This document shows positions 1 to 9,668 of a stretch of 56,798 bases of DNA, piece after piece. Source of the DNA: Candidatus Latescibacterota bacterium (lineage in GTDB: Bacteria; JAAXHH01); NCBI GenBank assembly GCA_022823465.1, contig JAJEHX010000024.1:1-56798 (forward strand). The letters run 5' to 3'. The notes beneath the pieces are model-generated. The model was not told the origin of the DNA and ran no database searches. It saw nothing but the letters and a program-made list of their open reading frames with translations. Both the position numbers and the translations under genes were made by a program. Numbering within the stretch: position 1 is the first letter of the stretch; every line of letters begins with the position of its first letter.

Positions 1-3000
1 GCGGCACGGTCCCTTGCTCCAGCAGGTTCATGCACGCCTGCGAAAGCTCGTGCGCCAGCACCGGGTCGTCGCTCATCATCCGGTCGACGTCGATCGCCGC
101 AAAGCGCAGATTCTTGCGGAAGACGCTCAGGCTGAGCGCATTGTCGGAGTAGATATCGACCTTGCCGATCTCGCAGTGCCAGCCGCCCGGACGCAACGCT
201 TCCAGACACAGGGTGATATGGCGGCCGGCAAGGGAGTTCAGTACCACGTCGATTCCATCGCCGCCGGTCGCAGCCATCAGCTCGTCGTACCAGTCGTAGC
301 TGTGCGAATCGAACGTTGCGCATACGCCCAGCGCTTGCAGTTGCGCTCGCTTGCTCTCGCTGCCGGCCGTGGCGTAGATCTCCGCTCCCGCGTGCCTGGC
401 CAGGGCGATGGCCGCCTGTCCGACGCCGCCCATGGCCGAGTGGATGAGCACGCGCTGCCCCTTGCGCAGGCGGGCCAGGTGAATCAGTGAATAGTACGCG
501 GTGACGTATACCGACAGTACTGAGGCAGCTTCCTCCATGCTCAGGGACGGGGGCTTGGCGAACACCAGGTGTTCGTTGACCACGGCGCGATTGGTGACGC
601 ACCCGCCCTGGGTAAAGGCCACGGCATCACCGAACGCGGCACGCGCGCACGGCATCGCCGATGCGGCGCACGATACCACTGGCCTCCATCCCCACCGTGC
701 GGCCCAGCGCCGAGCGCTCGTAGGACAGGGCAGGCAGCAGCCCCAGCGTCACCATGACGTCGCGGAAGTTCAGCGCCGCAGCCGCTACGTCGATCTCCAC
801 GTCGTGCGGTCCCAGGGATGCGGGCTGGCAGGTCTTCATCTGCAGGCCGCCGATCTGTCCCGGATTGTCCAGGGCCAGCCGGTACGGGGGTTTCTCGTCC
901 GCCGGTACGAGCGGAGACCGTTCCCGGATGCTGATGAGCCTTGGCGTCCATACCTGTTTGTGACGCACCGCCAATTCGCGTTCGCGGAGGTCGCAGGACC
1001 CGAGCCAGGCCAACGTCTGCAGATCCTCCGGGGCGTCCAGGTCCACGAGCCGAAAATCAACCTGCGCCTCCGTGCCGACGTCCGCGGCGATCTCCTGGCT
1101 GATGCTGCGGACCGCTCCCCACACGGCACTCGCGCGCGGATCCTCCACCTCAAAGGCCGCACGTCGCGTCACTACGGTCAAGCGGCAGGGGCAACGCGCC
1201 TGCTCCACCCGAAAAGGGATCAGCGCTTTGACGAAGGCGACCAGGCACGCCACCAACTGTTCGCCGGTCGGGTCGTGCGGATCGGAGCCGCAGAAGATGT
1301 CGATGGCCTGCAGGTCGGCCGCCGCCGGCCAGTTGGGCAGGGTGTCGATGCGTTCATCCGACAGGTCCGCGTAGGGAATGGTGGACACCTCGGGCGAATC
1401 GAGGAGGGCCACCCACTGGCCGGACAGACTGTCGGGCTCGCCAATCACCCATCGGGGACCGGGTAGTTGTTGCAATTCGGGGGTATCCTCGGCGGCGTGC
1501 GGTGCCTGCAGCAACGTGGTGCGCTGACCGGCGCACACTTTAGTCCAGCCAGCGGCTGGCTCAATGGCTTCGCTTTCGGCGTGCGTGACCAGTGCCAGGC
1601 CACCGGGGACCGCCAGATAACTCAGCAGGTTCCATTGCTCCGCACCGTAATTCGCGGCGTCTTCATGGAGTAAGAGCAGTTCGGCGGCGTGTGGCCGCAG
1701 AAGGCCGGTATCCATATCCGGTGTCTGCCCCGTGGCGAGATCCAGGCAGGCAAAGCGCAGGGAGGCATCGGCGCTGTGGAAGGCATCGTAGTGGGCGCGG
1801 GTATGCTCCTCCGTATCGCCGACCAGCCAGAACTCAGTCTGCGCATCGGCGCTCCCGAGGTAGTCGAGGCATTGGTTGAGCAAGGTCTGCTCAGCGGGCT
1901 GTCCGCCCGCGTATTCTACGACATGGCAGGCCTGTCGATCGACGTCACCGGGTTTCTCAAGGACGGCGATCACCGCCGAGGGCTCGATTTCACCGGCGGG
2001 CAGCCGGTGCAGCAAGGCCTGCGCTTCCGGGACAAATTTGGGCTGCCAGGAGACGATGTGCTTGCTGCGAGGCAAGTCGTTCCAACGGGGGTTGGAATTG
2101 AAAGAGACGTATGCGTCTATGCACAGCACCAGATCGCCCGTATCGCCGTCGTAGAACCGGATGCTTCCTCCGGACCGCTCGCCGCGCCGTTCCGTGAACT
2201 GCCCCAGTTCGTTCACGTCCGCCCAGTCAGGGTCTTTCTTCACGTGACAGGTAAGACGCGGTCCGGTCGGCGGACGCAGAAAGGTCACCCCCGTAGCCCG
2301 CTGAGGGAGCGCGAAGATGTCCGTCGCGCGCAGCAGATGATAGAGAAAGATCTGCAGCCCGCCGTCAAGCAATGCGGGATTGGCCACGTAGCCTTCCTCG
2401 CGGCCCGTTGTCCATAACTGCTCGTCCATCTCTACGTCAAACAGATAGTCGCCCGTATTGTTGTCGCTCAGCACCTGCTTGATATTCTGGAAATAGGGTC
2501 CGTACTGAAACGTTTCGCCGAGACTGGCATCCACACGCTCGTAGAAATTGCTTTCGCCCACGTAGTAGTAGGGCACGAACGGGGTGGTGTCTACATCTCC
2601 CAGCCGCAACGGAGCGTTCACCGGGTGGTCGCTGTTCACCAGGCGCACCTTGCCGCGGGAGTGCAATTCACTCTGTGCCTCGTTCTCGTAGGACCGGGAG
2701 GAGATGGTGAAGGTGAATTCGTCCGGCGCGTTGGCAACCGGAAACAACTCGGTGTGCAGGCGCACCGGCGTCCTGGGGATCGGACACGGCTGGAGAAACT
2801 CCAGCGTTTCCACGTGCAGTGGAACACCTTCAAATGCCTGCAGGAGCAGTTCGATGTACCCCGCCGCCGGCATGATCGAGGCATGGTGCACGCGATGCTC
2901 CGCCAGCCAGGGAAAGTCCCGCTCCGACAACCGCGCTTCGAACAGCATGTGTTCACACGGTACCTGGTGGCCGATCAGTGGTCCGTGGGCGTACTCGCCC

Positions 3001-5732
3001 AGGTTGAGAAACATCTCGTCGTCGCTCATCTCGTCGGCTGCCAACTGATCGTCACGTGGATATCCGGGCAGCAGGTGGGCGATCGGTTCAGGGCGCGGGT
3101 ACTGTGCGGCGAAGTCCAGCTCCACCCCATTCCTGAATAGCGCACCAAGCGTCTCGTGGAAACCCAGGCAGACATCGGAGTCGCGCATGAGCGACGGAAT
3201 GCAGGCTGCTCCGGCCGCTTCCTGAGCACTGCCTTCCGAGCACTGTGCTATGGTGGGTTGCAGGGCGCTGTGCGGCGCGATCTCCAGCACGATGTCGGGT
3301 CTGTAATCCCGCATGATGGTTTCCATCGCCGCGGCGAACCGCACGGGCTGCCGGATGTTCGACCACCAGTAGGCGCTGTCCAGCCGCTCCGTCTGCTCGC
3401 CGGTCACCGAGGAAACGAGTGGCACGTCGGCGTCGAAGTTGCAATCGTCCAGGAAGGACAGGGCCGCCAGTGCGTCGTCTTTTATCGGATCCATGGCGCT
3501 GGAATGGAAGGCGATGTTGCCTGGAATCAATAGATTCTGCAGATTGCGTCGATCCAACTCTTCTATGACAGGCTGTAAAGCGCTCTTCTTGCCGCAGATG
3601 ACGGTGCTGGCCGGCGCATTCTCACAGGCAATCTCAACCTGCGATTTCCGATCGCTTTCGAGCCGAAAGGGGACCTGCAACCCGTCGAGAAGTTCCTCCA
3701 GGCCCTGCCGGTCGAGGCCGATTGCCAGCATGCGGCCGGAGCCTGCCCTGCGCTGCTGCAATGTGGCGCGATGATAAACCAGGTGCGTCGCCTCCGCCAG
3801 GGAAAGCGCTCCGCAGGCGTAGGCGGCGGCTACCTCTCCGGAGCTATGGCCGACGACGCAGTCCGGATAGACGCCCCAGGTCTTGAACAATTCGACGAGG
3901 GCGCACTGGATCATGAAGATGGCGGGCTGGGCCAGTTGAACCTCGTTGAGCGCCTCCTGGGGGGCTGAGAAACAGGCCTCGCGCAACGAAATGTCGGAAT
4001 GCTCCCGCCAGTGTTCCTCGATGGTATCGACAACGCGGCGGAAAACCGGGTCGGCGTCGTAGAGGGCGCGACCGCAACCGGCCCACTGCGTGCCTTGGCC
4101 GGAAAATACCATAGCGATCCGCCGCTCGCCCTCATCGACGGTGGCGGTGGGGGTTGGATCTTCGGCAAATTCCTTTAGCTCCTCAATCAGTTCCTGTTGG
4201 GTGCGCACGGCAAAGGAGGTGCGTGCGGCGAAGTGGGTGCGGCGACGGCTGAGATTGCCGGCCAGCGCGTAGAGGTCAAGCTCCTGCTCAGCGAGAGCTT
4301 CTCCCAGCTGTTGCGCGCTTTTTTCCAGCGTGCCGGACGTGCGCGCCGATAGGGGAATCATGAAGCCTGCGGTAGGTGCCGGCGGCATCGACCAGACCCG
4401 GGGTTGCTCGGGACGGTATTCGCGCACCACGCAGTGCCCGTTGGCCCCGCCAAAGCCGAAGGAGTTGATACCGACCACCACCGGGTGATCGGGAAACGGT
4501 TCGCAGTCGGTCTGCACCTGCATCGGGCAACTTTCGAAGTCGATCTCCGGATTCGGCACCAGGTAGTTTTTCGACACCGGTGCGAAGGTGCGCCGCTGCA
4601 TCATCAATACGACCTTGAGCAGTGAGCAGGAAAACGCGGCGGCCTCCATATGCCCCACGTTGCTTTTCACACCCGAAACCCGCAGCGGCTCGTCCCGCTC
4701 GACGCCACCGAACGCTTCGGAGATGGCGTTGCCCTCGATGCGGTCGCCCACGACCGTGCCGGTGGCATGGGCTTCGATATAGTCGAACTCCTGGGGCTTG
4801 CGGCCCGCGCGAGCGCTGGCTTCGCGCATCAATTCCACCTGGGCGTGACGCGTGGGCGCGGTGATGTACCGTCCCTGCGCCAGGCCTGCGCTGCCGTCGG
4901 CGGCGCCGGCCGAATTGACGGCTGTAGCCTCCACCACGGCATGGATGGGATCCCCGTCCCGTTCGGCCGCGGCCAGGGGTTTGAGCGCGAAGACGAAGGC
5001 TCCTTCCGAGCGCATGTACCCATTGGCTTCCGCGTCGAAGGAGTGGCACTTCCCGTCCGGACTGATGACGCCCAACGCATTGAATCCGGTGCTGAGCCGG
5101 GCCGAACCGAGGAAAATGGCCGATCCGAGAAAGGCCTGTTCGCAGTCGCCGGAGTGCAGTGCGTTGATCGCGGTGTGCAACGCCGTCAGGCTGGCGGAAC
5201 AAGCCGTGCAACAGGCGAGCGACGGCCCCATCAAGTTGAAGTGGTAGGAGATCCGGTTGGCCAGCATGGCCACGCTGATACTGGCTATAGAAAACTCGGT
5301 TGCCCCCATCGGCCTGCGCCAGTTGGACGTCGCTGGAACCTGCGCGCCGATGAACACGCCCGTGCGGCTGTTGCGCAACGATTGCAGGTCCCAGCCGACC
5401 CGCTCGCAGGTCTCCCACGTGCAGGTCAGCAGCATCCGCACATGGGGGTCGGCCGACAGCATTTCGTGGTGCGACATCCCGAAAAGACTGCGATCGAAGC
5501 GCTTTTCCTCCTCCTCCCGGATCAGCCCTTCATACGCGCTGGCGAAACGTCCCGGGCCGGAGAATTCGCCGATCGGCCGGTAGCCTCTGCCGAAGCGGTC
5601 GGTTATCGGCTCCCGGACGATTTCGCGTTCGCTGAGCAGCTTCCAGAAGTCGTCGTCGGTGCGGATTCCACCCGGCATGCGATAGGCGTATCCGACGATG
5701 GCGACTGGATCTGCGGATCTGGAAGTTTTCAT
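1..5732 (-). CDS. Type I polyketide synthase, KS-AT-DH-pseudoMT-pseudoKR-ER, partial and frameshifted
   Basis: Large cytoplasmic megasynthase that should build a reduced polyketide or branched fatty-acid chain. In order: ketosynthase (about 8-430; Cys177 in CTACSASL, His in HATGT and VGH), acyltransferase (about 540-870; Ser629 in GHSSGE; IAFH resembles the malonyl-type HAFH), dehydratase (about 910-1190; His945, with the usual Gly of HxxxGxxxxP replaced by His; second motif LLDGGLQ), a degenerate methyltransferase-like part, a KR structural-subdomain-like part (TVVTRRA...RLVDLD), then an enoylreductase. The reading frame stops at 627, but the ER continues without stops in another frame from about 645 to base 1 (HSAMGGVG NADPH motif), so the gene runs off the left edge; KR and ACP would be expected beyond. 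Start ATG at 5732 follows GAGGAG about 11 nt away. Strong as a PKS; product unknown. Confidence 0.93.
627..645 (-). other. Single-base frameshift inside the PKS enoylreductase
   Basis: Reading 5' to 3' on the minus strand the frame goes GDAVRACRVR then stop. Removing one base (the G at 632 on the plus strand) restores RVGDAVAFTQGG and a continuous enoylreductase to the window edge. This is either a sequencing or assembly error or a real one-base insertion that would truncate the protein inside the ER. Confidence 0.85.
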
Positions 5733-6016
5733 TCTGCGGAAATCTCCTCGACGACAAGTACGTAAAAGCCTTCCAAAAATCCCGGAATTAAACTGTACTC
5801 GCCTGCACGTCGCTCATACGTGGCCGAGAGTCGACCACTATGAGCATGTGCACGGAACGCAATCGGGATTTCGAAAAGGCTTCTCAGGGTGAGGAAACCG
5901 CCTGGACAGGCCTCTCAGGGTTTTCCCCAAACGCAGGCTCATGCCATGCATGTGCAACAACTACACAATGCACGCGTATCTATTCAGAACCGGTATGTAG
6001 AACGCACATCCCGATA

Positions 6017-6301
6017 TTACTTTTTGTCGACCAATTCATTAAGCGTCTCATCGGCCAGGTTGAACATCATTTCCAGGATCTGCTTCCGCCGCAATCGCAG
6101 TTCCTCGACCTTTTTCCACAGTGCGTCCTTTATCTTCTCGACGGCCTCGCTGCGCTGTTCGGCCGATAGGGTGGTATCTGTCCTGAATTCATACTTTTCA
6201 ACGGTGAAATCGGCAATGTCGAGTATGTTGTCCCCTACGACATTGAAATCGACAGAGCTTCTGACCTGCCCGATTTTTTCTTCGTTGCTAGGGTTGCTCA
6301 T
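6017..6301 (-). CDS. Small hypothetical protein, partner of STAS protein
   Basis: A 94-residue soluble protein that I do not recognise. The N-terminal half (to about residue 45) reads as beta-rich (DFNVVGDNILDIADFTVEKYEF). The C-terminal half is a charged, probably helical stretch (KIKDALWKKVEELRLRRKQ) that could form a coiled coil. ATG at 6301 is preceded by GAGGAG at good spacing. It lies 46 nt downstream of the STAS gene in the same direction, so the two are probably co-transcribed; a role in the same partner-switching or localisation pathway is inference only. No signal peptide or membrane segment. Confidence 0.6.
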   Translation of the reverse strand: MSNPSNEEKIGQVRSSVDFNVVGDNILDIADFTVEKYEFRTDTTLSAEQRSEAVEKIKDALWKKVEELRLRRKQILEMMFNLADETLNELVDKK

Positions 6302-6347
6302 CTTCGCTGCTCCTCGCGTGAAAGTGGATGTTGGAAAACGGTTCCGC

Positions 6348-6695
6348 TCACTGGGAATTCATTTCGTCGATCGCCGCATCGCGCGTCTGGTAAATCGAAA
6401 TGATCTTATCGAAGCCACTGATGGTGAACACCTCCAGCACCGGATCAGACGCGGCACAAAGTCCGAATCGCTTGTCCGGATCGTTGAATTGCCTTGCCAT
6501 TGCCAAACACACCCGCAGGCCCGCGCTGCTAATGTAGGCAACACGCCCGAAGTCCAGGAGCAAGGTGCGGTCGTCAGATTGTAGTCCCGCATCCAGGGCA
6601 CGATGAAACTCTTCGGAATTACTACCGTCGATGCGGCCCAGAACAATCGCGACCAGGATGTCCTGTATACGCTCCCATTTGATATCGAATCCCAT
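6348..6695 (-). CDS. STAS-domain anti-sigma factor antagonist-like protein
   Basis: A 115-residue single STAS domain, the fold of SpoIIAA/RsbV-type partner-switch proteins that are controlled by phosphorylation of a conserved serine and bind an anti-sigma kinase. The signature is DFGRVAYISSAGLRVCL, where the serine pair is the expected phosphorylation site. I place the start at 6695 (MGFDIKWERI) because AAAGGAGG sits 8 nt upstream; a start 27 bp further up has no such site. No kinase or phosphatase partner is seen nearby; the small gene downstream may be its functional neighbour. Family assignment is firm, pathway unknown. Confidence 0.82.
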   Translation of the reverse strand: MGFDIKWERIQDILVAIVLGRIDGSNSEEFHRALDAGLQSDDRTLLLDFGRVAYISSAGLRVCLAMARQFNDPDKRFGLCAASDPVLEVFTISGFDKIISIYQTRDAAIDEMNSQ

Positions 6696-6722
6696 CGAAT
6701 CTGCCTCCTTTGGAACCTGCAA

Positions 6723-7070
6723 AAGCGGGAGGTCGATTACTTAACTTTCGACCATCACCTGGACGGTTACTCAATTCATCGGGTTTTCTAAAGACTGGGG
6801 TAGCATAATGGATCTGTCCAGTAAATAAAGCACAAATTCGACCTCAAGTCATGAGCTAACTATGATTTTATTGTGATACCCGTTCAGGGATGTAACGGTG
6901 CGGTTGCTCAGGTATTCAGATCGGTGATGCCGGTGGGTGCGGATGGGCAAGACGATGCGACGCGTGGGCACGGCTGGGCGGGACGGGGCGATGCAAAGGG
7001 TGGGCAGCAACGCATGGACGACGCGTGGGCGAGGCGAGGCGTGCGCGAGGAGAAGTAATGCGTGCGCGCG
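6723..7070. other. Intergenic region with degenerate GC-rich repeats
   Basis: No gene seen. The part near 6940-7045 contains several degenerate copies of a GTGGGC-containing unit mixed with GACGCG and GATGC words, at irregular spacing of roughly 22-35 bp. It lies just 3' of the citrate synthase stop and upstream of the STAS gene; the AT-richer part at 6780-6880 may hold the promoter of the STAS operon, but no convincing -35/-10 pair was found. Confidence 0.4.
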
Positions 7071-8312
7071 CTACCGCTCGCCGATAGGCATCCACCGTCT
7101 GACATGGTCACCCGTGTATACAGATTCCGGCCGGAACAGCCGGTCGACGGCGCGCTGTTCAAAGCAGTGGGCTGCCCAGCCGGCTACGCGTCCTATGGCG
7201 AACATGGGCGTGAAGAGATCGGGATGGAGACCGAGGCCGTTGAGGAGCAGGGCGGTATAGAACTCGACGTTGGTTTGCAGGCGCCTGCCGGGCTTGTATT
7301 CTTCGAGGAGTTCGACGGCGGTTTTCTCGACGTGCAGGGCGAGGGTGTACAGGGCGTGATCCCGGGCGAAGAATGAACGCGCGGCCCGAGAAAGTACATC
7401 GGCCCGCGGGTCGCGAACGCGATACACCGCGTGTCCGAAACCCATGAGCCGTTCCCCCGATTCGAGCTTTTGACGAAGGTAGGATTCGGCGTTATCGGTG
7501 TCGCCGATCGCTTCGAGCATGGACAGGACCGGTCCCGGCGCCCCGCCGTGCAGAGGTCCCTTGAGTGCGCCGATGGCGCCCGTAACAGCCGAGACGAAGT
7601 CGGAACGCGTGGAGACGATGACGCGGGCAGTAAACGTGGAAGCATTCATGCCATGGTCGATCACCGTGTTGAGGTAGGTCGTGAGTGCGCGCACGCGGTC
7701 TCCGCTGCTGTCATCGCCGTCGCTGTCGCCGCCAGGATCGCCGTCGCCACGGTTGTCATCGCCGTCGCCGCCACCAGGGTTGTCGTCGCGGTCGCCGTCG
7801 TCGCCACCAAGGCTGTCACCGCCGTCGCCGCCACGGTCGCCGGGGACTTCACCGGTCAGCATGTACAGCAGGTTGGCGACGTGACCAAGGCCAGAGTCGG
7901 GATCCACCGGTTCTTCGCCCTGGAGAAGGCGCCAGTAGGCTGCCACGACGGTCGGCAGGCCAGCCACAAGGCCCCGGGCATCGGCGTTGTCGTCCCGGGT
8001 GGGAAGGGATGCAGCAGCCGCGCGGACGGCATCGATAACAGGGCGCCGCTCCCTGGCGGCGTTTCGCAGGATGTCGAGCGAGGCGCCGGGGATCCTTCGG
8101 CAGCCGGCCAGTTCCCGTTTGAACCGGCGCAACTCTTCCATGTCGGGCAGCCTCCCACGCCAGAGCAGGTGGACGGTCTCTTCAAAAGAGGCTCTTTCCG
8201 CGTATTCCTGGAGCGGGTATCCCGCGATGACCAGTTCACCGGCCTCGCCATCTACACTGCTGAGCCGCGTCTCCGCGGCAATGACGTCCTTTAGTCCGGG
8301 TGAATATGACAT
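7071..8312 (-). CDS. gltA: Citrate synthase with acidic low-complexity insertion
   Basis: Condenses acetyl-CoA and oxaloacetate to citrate at the entry of the TCA cycle (a methylcitrate role cannot be excluded). At 413 residues it is longer than the usual ~370 of this class because of an insertion at about residues 157-205 made almost only of Gly, Asp, Ser, Asn and Arg. Family motifs are intact: DHGMNASTFTARV, GPLHGGAP, and GFGHAVYRVRDPRAD with the catalytic His and Asp. The insertion falls between LTGEVP and VRALTTYL, in the loop before the first active-site His. ATG at 8312 follows AGGGAG. The gene lies 42 nt downstream of leuB and is probably co-transcribed with it; a second, HTH-fused citrate synthase is divergent 1.5 kb away. 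Confidence 0.93.
   Translation of the reverse strand: MSYSPGLKDVIAAETRLSSVDGEAGELVIAGYPLQEYAERASFEETVHLLWRGRLPDMEELRRFKRELAGCRRIPGASLDILRNAARERRPVIDAVRAAAASLPTRDDNADARGLVAGLPTVVAAYWRLLQGEEPVDPDSGLGHVANLLYMLTGEVPGDRGGDGGDSLGGDDGDRDDNPGGGDGDDNRGDGDPGGDSDGDDSSGDRVRALTTYLNTVIDHGMNASTFTARVIVSTRSDFVSAVTGAIGALKGPLHGGAPGPVLSMLEAIGDTDNAESYLRQKLESGERLMGFGHAVYRVRDPRADVLSRAARSFFARDHALYTLALHVEKTAVELLEEYKPGRRLQTNVEFYTALLLNGLGLHPDLFTPMFAIGRVAGWAAHCFEQRAVDRLFRPESVYTGDHVRRWMPIGER
7698..7844 (-). repeat. Gly/Asp-coding low-complexity insertion in citrate synthase
   Basis: About 147 bp (49 codons) of imperfect trinucleotide and hexanucleotide repeats (GGCGAC/GGTGAC type on the coding strand) inside the citrate synthase gene. 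It is bounded on both sides by Gly-Asp-Arg codons (VPGDRGG ... SSGDRVRA), as if an ancestral GEVPGDRVRALT had been expanded at that point. Repeat purity is highest in the middle, consistent with slipped-strand growth. Confidence 0.8.
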
Positions 8313-8354
8313 GATAATCTCCCTATAGGGAATACGCTCAATCCGGCGCTATGC

Positions 8355-9434
8355 TCATTCCTTCAACATTTCAACCACCAGGTCACCCATTTCCATTGTA
8401 GAAACCTGTTGTTGGTCTGTGGATGTCCATATATCGGCCGTCCTGTATCCGTCCCCGATCACTTTCCCCACGGCGCGTTCTATGTCCCCGGCGCCTTCCG
8501 GACATCCGAGGCTGTACCTGAGCAGCAGGGCCGCGCTCAGGATCGTCCCGATCGGATTCGCGACGTTCCTGCCTTCGATGTCGTTCGCGCTGCCGTGGAT
8601 GGGCTCGTACAGCGACGTGCCGTCCAGGGAGATTTCCGCGGACGGGACCATCCCGATAGAGCCGACCAGGACCGCCGCTTCATCGCCCAGTATGTCTCCG
8701 AACATGTTGGGCATGACGATCACGTCGTATTCGGAGGGCCTCTGGATCAGGTTCATCGCGCCCGCGTCGACGATTTCATGCCGCGTATCTACATCTGGAT
8801 ATTCCTGCGCCACTTCCTCGACCACGTCGCGCCAGAGCCTGGAGGATTCCAGGGCGTTCCACTTTGACATCGAGGTCAGTTTAGCCCGTCTCTGCCGGGC
8901 CAGTTCGTATCCATGGCGCGCCAGCCGTTCGACCTGGCAATCATAGTACTCGATCGTGTCGACGGCCCGCCTGCCCCGGGGCGTGTCTTCCCTGAATTTC
9001 GGCCGGCCGTAGTACGCACCGCTGGAAAGCTCACGCAATATGATGAAATCGATACCGGTCTCTATGATGTCGTTCTTGACGGCCGACGCATCCTCCAACC
9101 CCGCGTACAGCCTGAATTGTCTCAGATTCGCGTACACGGACAGCTCCTGCCGCAAGCGAATCAGGGCGTAATCGGCCCGGTCGGGCAGATCCAGGTGATC
9201 CCATTCAGGGCCGCCTGCCGCGCCGAACAGGACGGCGTCGCTGCGCCGGCATGTCTCTACAAGTTCATCAGGCAGCGCCACACCCTGCGCATCGATTGCC
9301 GCACCTCCGACCAGGTGGTGGGAGAAATCGAGATCTACCTGACGTTTCTCCCCAACGGCCTTCAGTACTTTCACGGCCTCCCGCGTAATCTCGGGACCTA
9401 TCCCGTCTCCGGGCAATACGGCGATGTGATACAC
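8355..9434 (-). CDS. leuB: 3-isopropylmalate dehydrogenase
   Basis: Oxidative decarboxylation of 3-isopropylmalate to 2-oxoisocaproate with NAD+, third step of leucine synthesis. 359 residues, the usual length. LPGDGIGPE at the N-terminus, the catalytic Tyr in RELSSGAYYG, Lys in SKWNALESSRLW, and the metal-binding Asp residues in VDAGAMNLI and NMFGDILGDEA are present, as is the typical ending LLLRYSLG...GYRTADI. Two usually constant spots differ: RELTGG is RELSSG and DKANVL is SKWNAL, so a related beta-decarboxylating dehydrogenase acting on another 2-hydroxyacid is possible. Start is GTG at 9434 with AAGGAGG 6 nt upstream. Citrate synthase follows in the same direction. Confidence 0.83.
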   Translation of the reverse strand: MYHIAVLPGDGIGPEITREAVKVLKAVGEKRQVDLDFSHHLVGGAAIDAQGVALPDELVETCRRSDAVLFGAAGGPEWDHLDLPDRADYALIRLRQELSVYANLRQFRLYAGLEDASAVKNDIIETGIDFIILRELSSGAYYGRPKFREDTPRGRRAVDTIEYYDCQVERLARHGYELARQRRAKLTSMSKWNALESSRLWRDVVEEVAQEYPDVDTRHEIVDAGAMNLIQRPSEYDVIVMPNMFGDILGDEAAVLVGSIGMVPSAEISLDGTSLYEPIHGSANDIEGRNVANPIGTILSAALLLRYSLGCPEGAGDIERAVGKVIGDGYRTADIWTSTDQQQVSTMEMGDLVVEMLKE

Positions 9435-9552
9435 CTGGCGCCTCCTTGTTCCTCAGAATTTCTGCTTTAGTCCCTTTAGTCCATATTCCCTGGCTGAACT
9501 TTCCTGCTTAAAATGAATAAATCTCTGTTCCAAATAAAACAGGGTTGATATA

Positions 9553-9583
9553 TTGTCAATATTGATTAGTTAATCAATATAAC
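9553..9583 (+). promoter_or_regulatory. Candidate MerR-type promoter with dyad in a 19-bp spacer
   Basis: TTGTCA (9553-9558) and TATAAC (9578-9583) are separated by 19 bp. The spacer and first bases of the -10 hold a perfect inverted repeat, ATATTGATTA / TAATCAATAT (9559-9568 and 9571-9580). A stretched 19-20 bp spacer filled by a dyad is the classical layout of promoters controlled by MerR-family activators. It points towards the HTH-citrate synthase, about 250 bp downstream, whose HTH could bind here. Prediction from sequence only. Confidence 0.5.
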
Positions 9584-9668
9584 TGGACTCGCGCTTTTCA
9601 TGATTCGCTCTTCCACGATTCACTCAGATCCCGGTATATCAGGGGTTCCGTCCACAATCGTTCATTCG

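Noticed and set aside
4650-5765. Long plus-strand reading frame opposite the PKS KS domain
   Set aside because: Antisense shadow of a strongly conserved PKS frame; the translation has no family resemblance.
7698-7844. RTX-type calcium-binding repeats in citrate synthase
   Set aside because: The stretch is Gly/Asp-rich but lacks the regular GGxGxDxUx nonapeptide; low complexity explains it.
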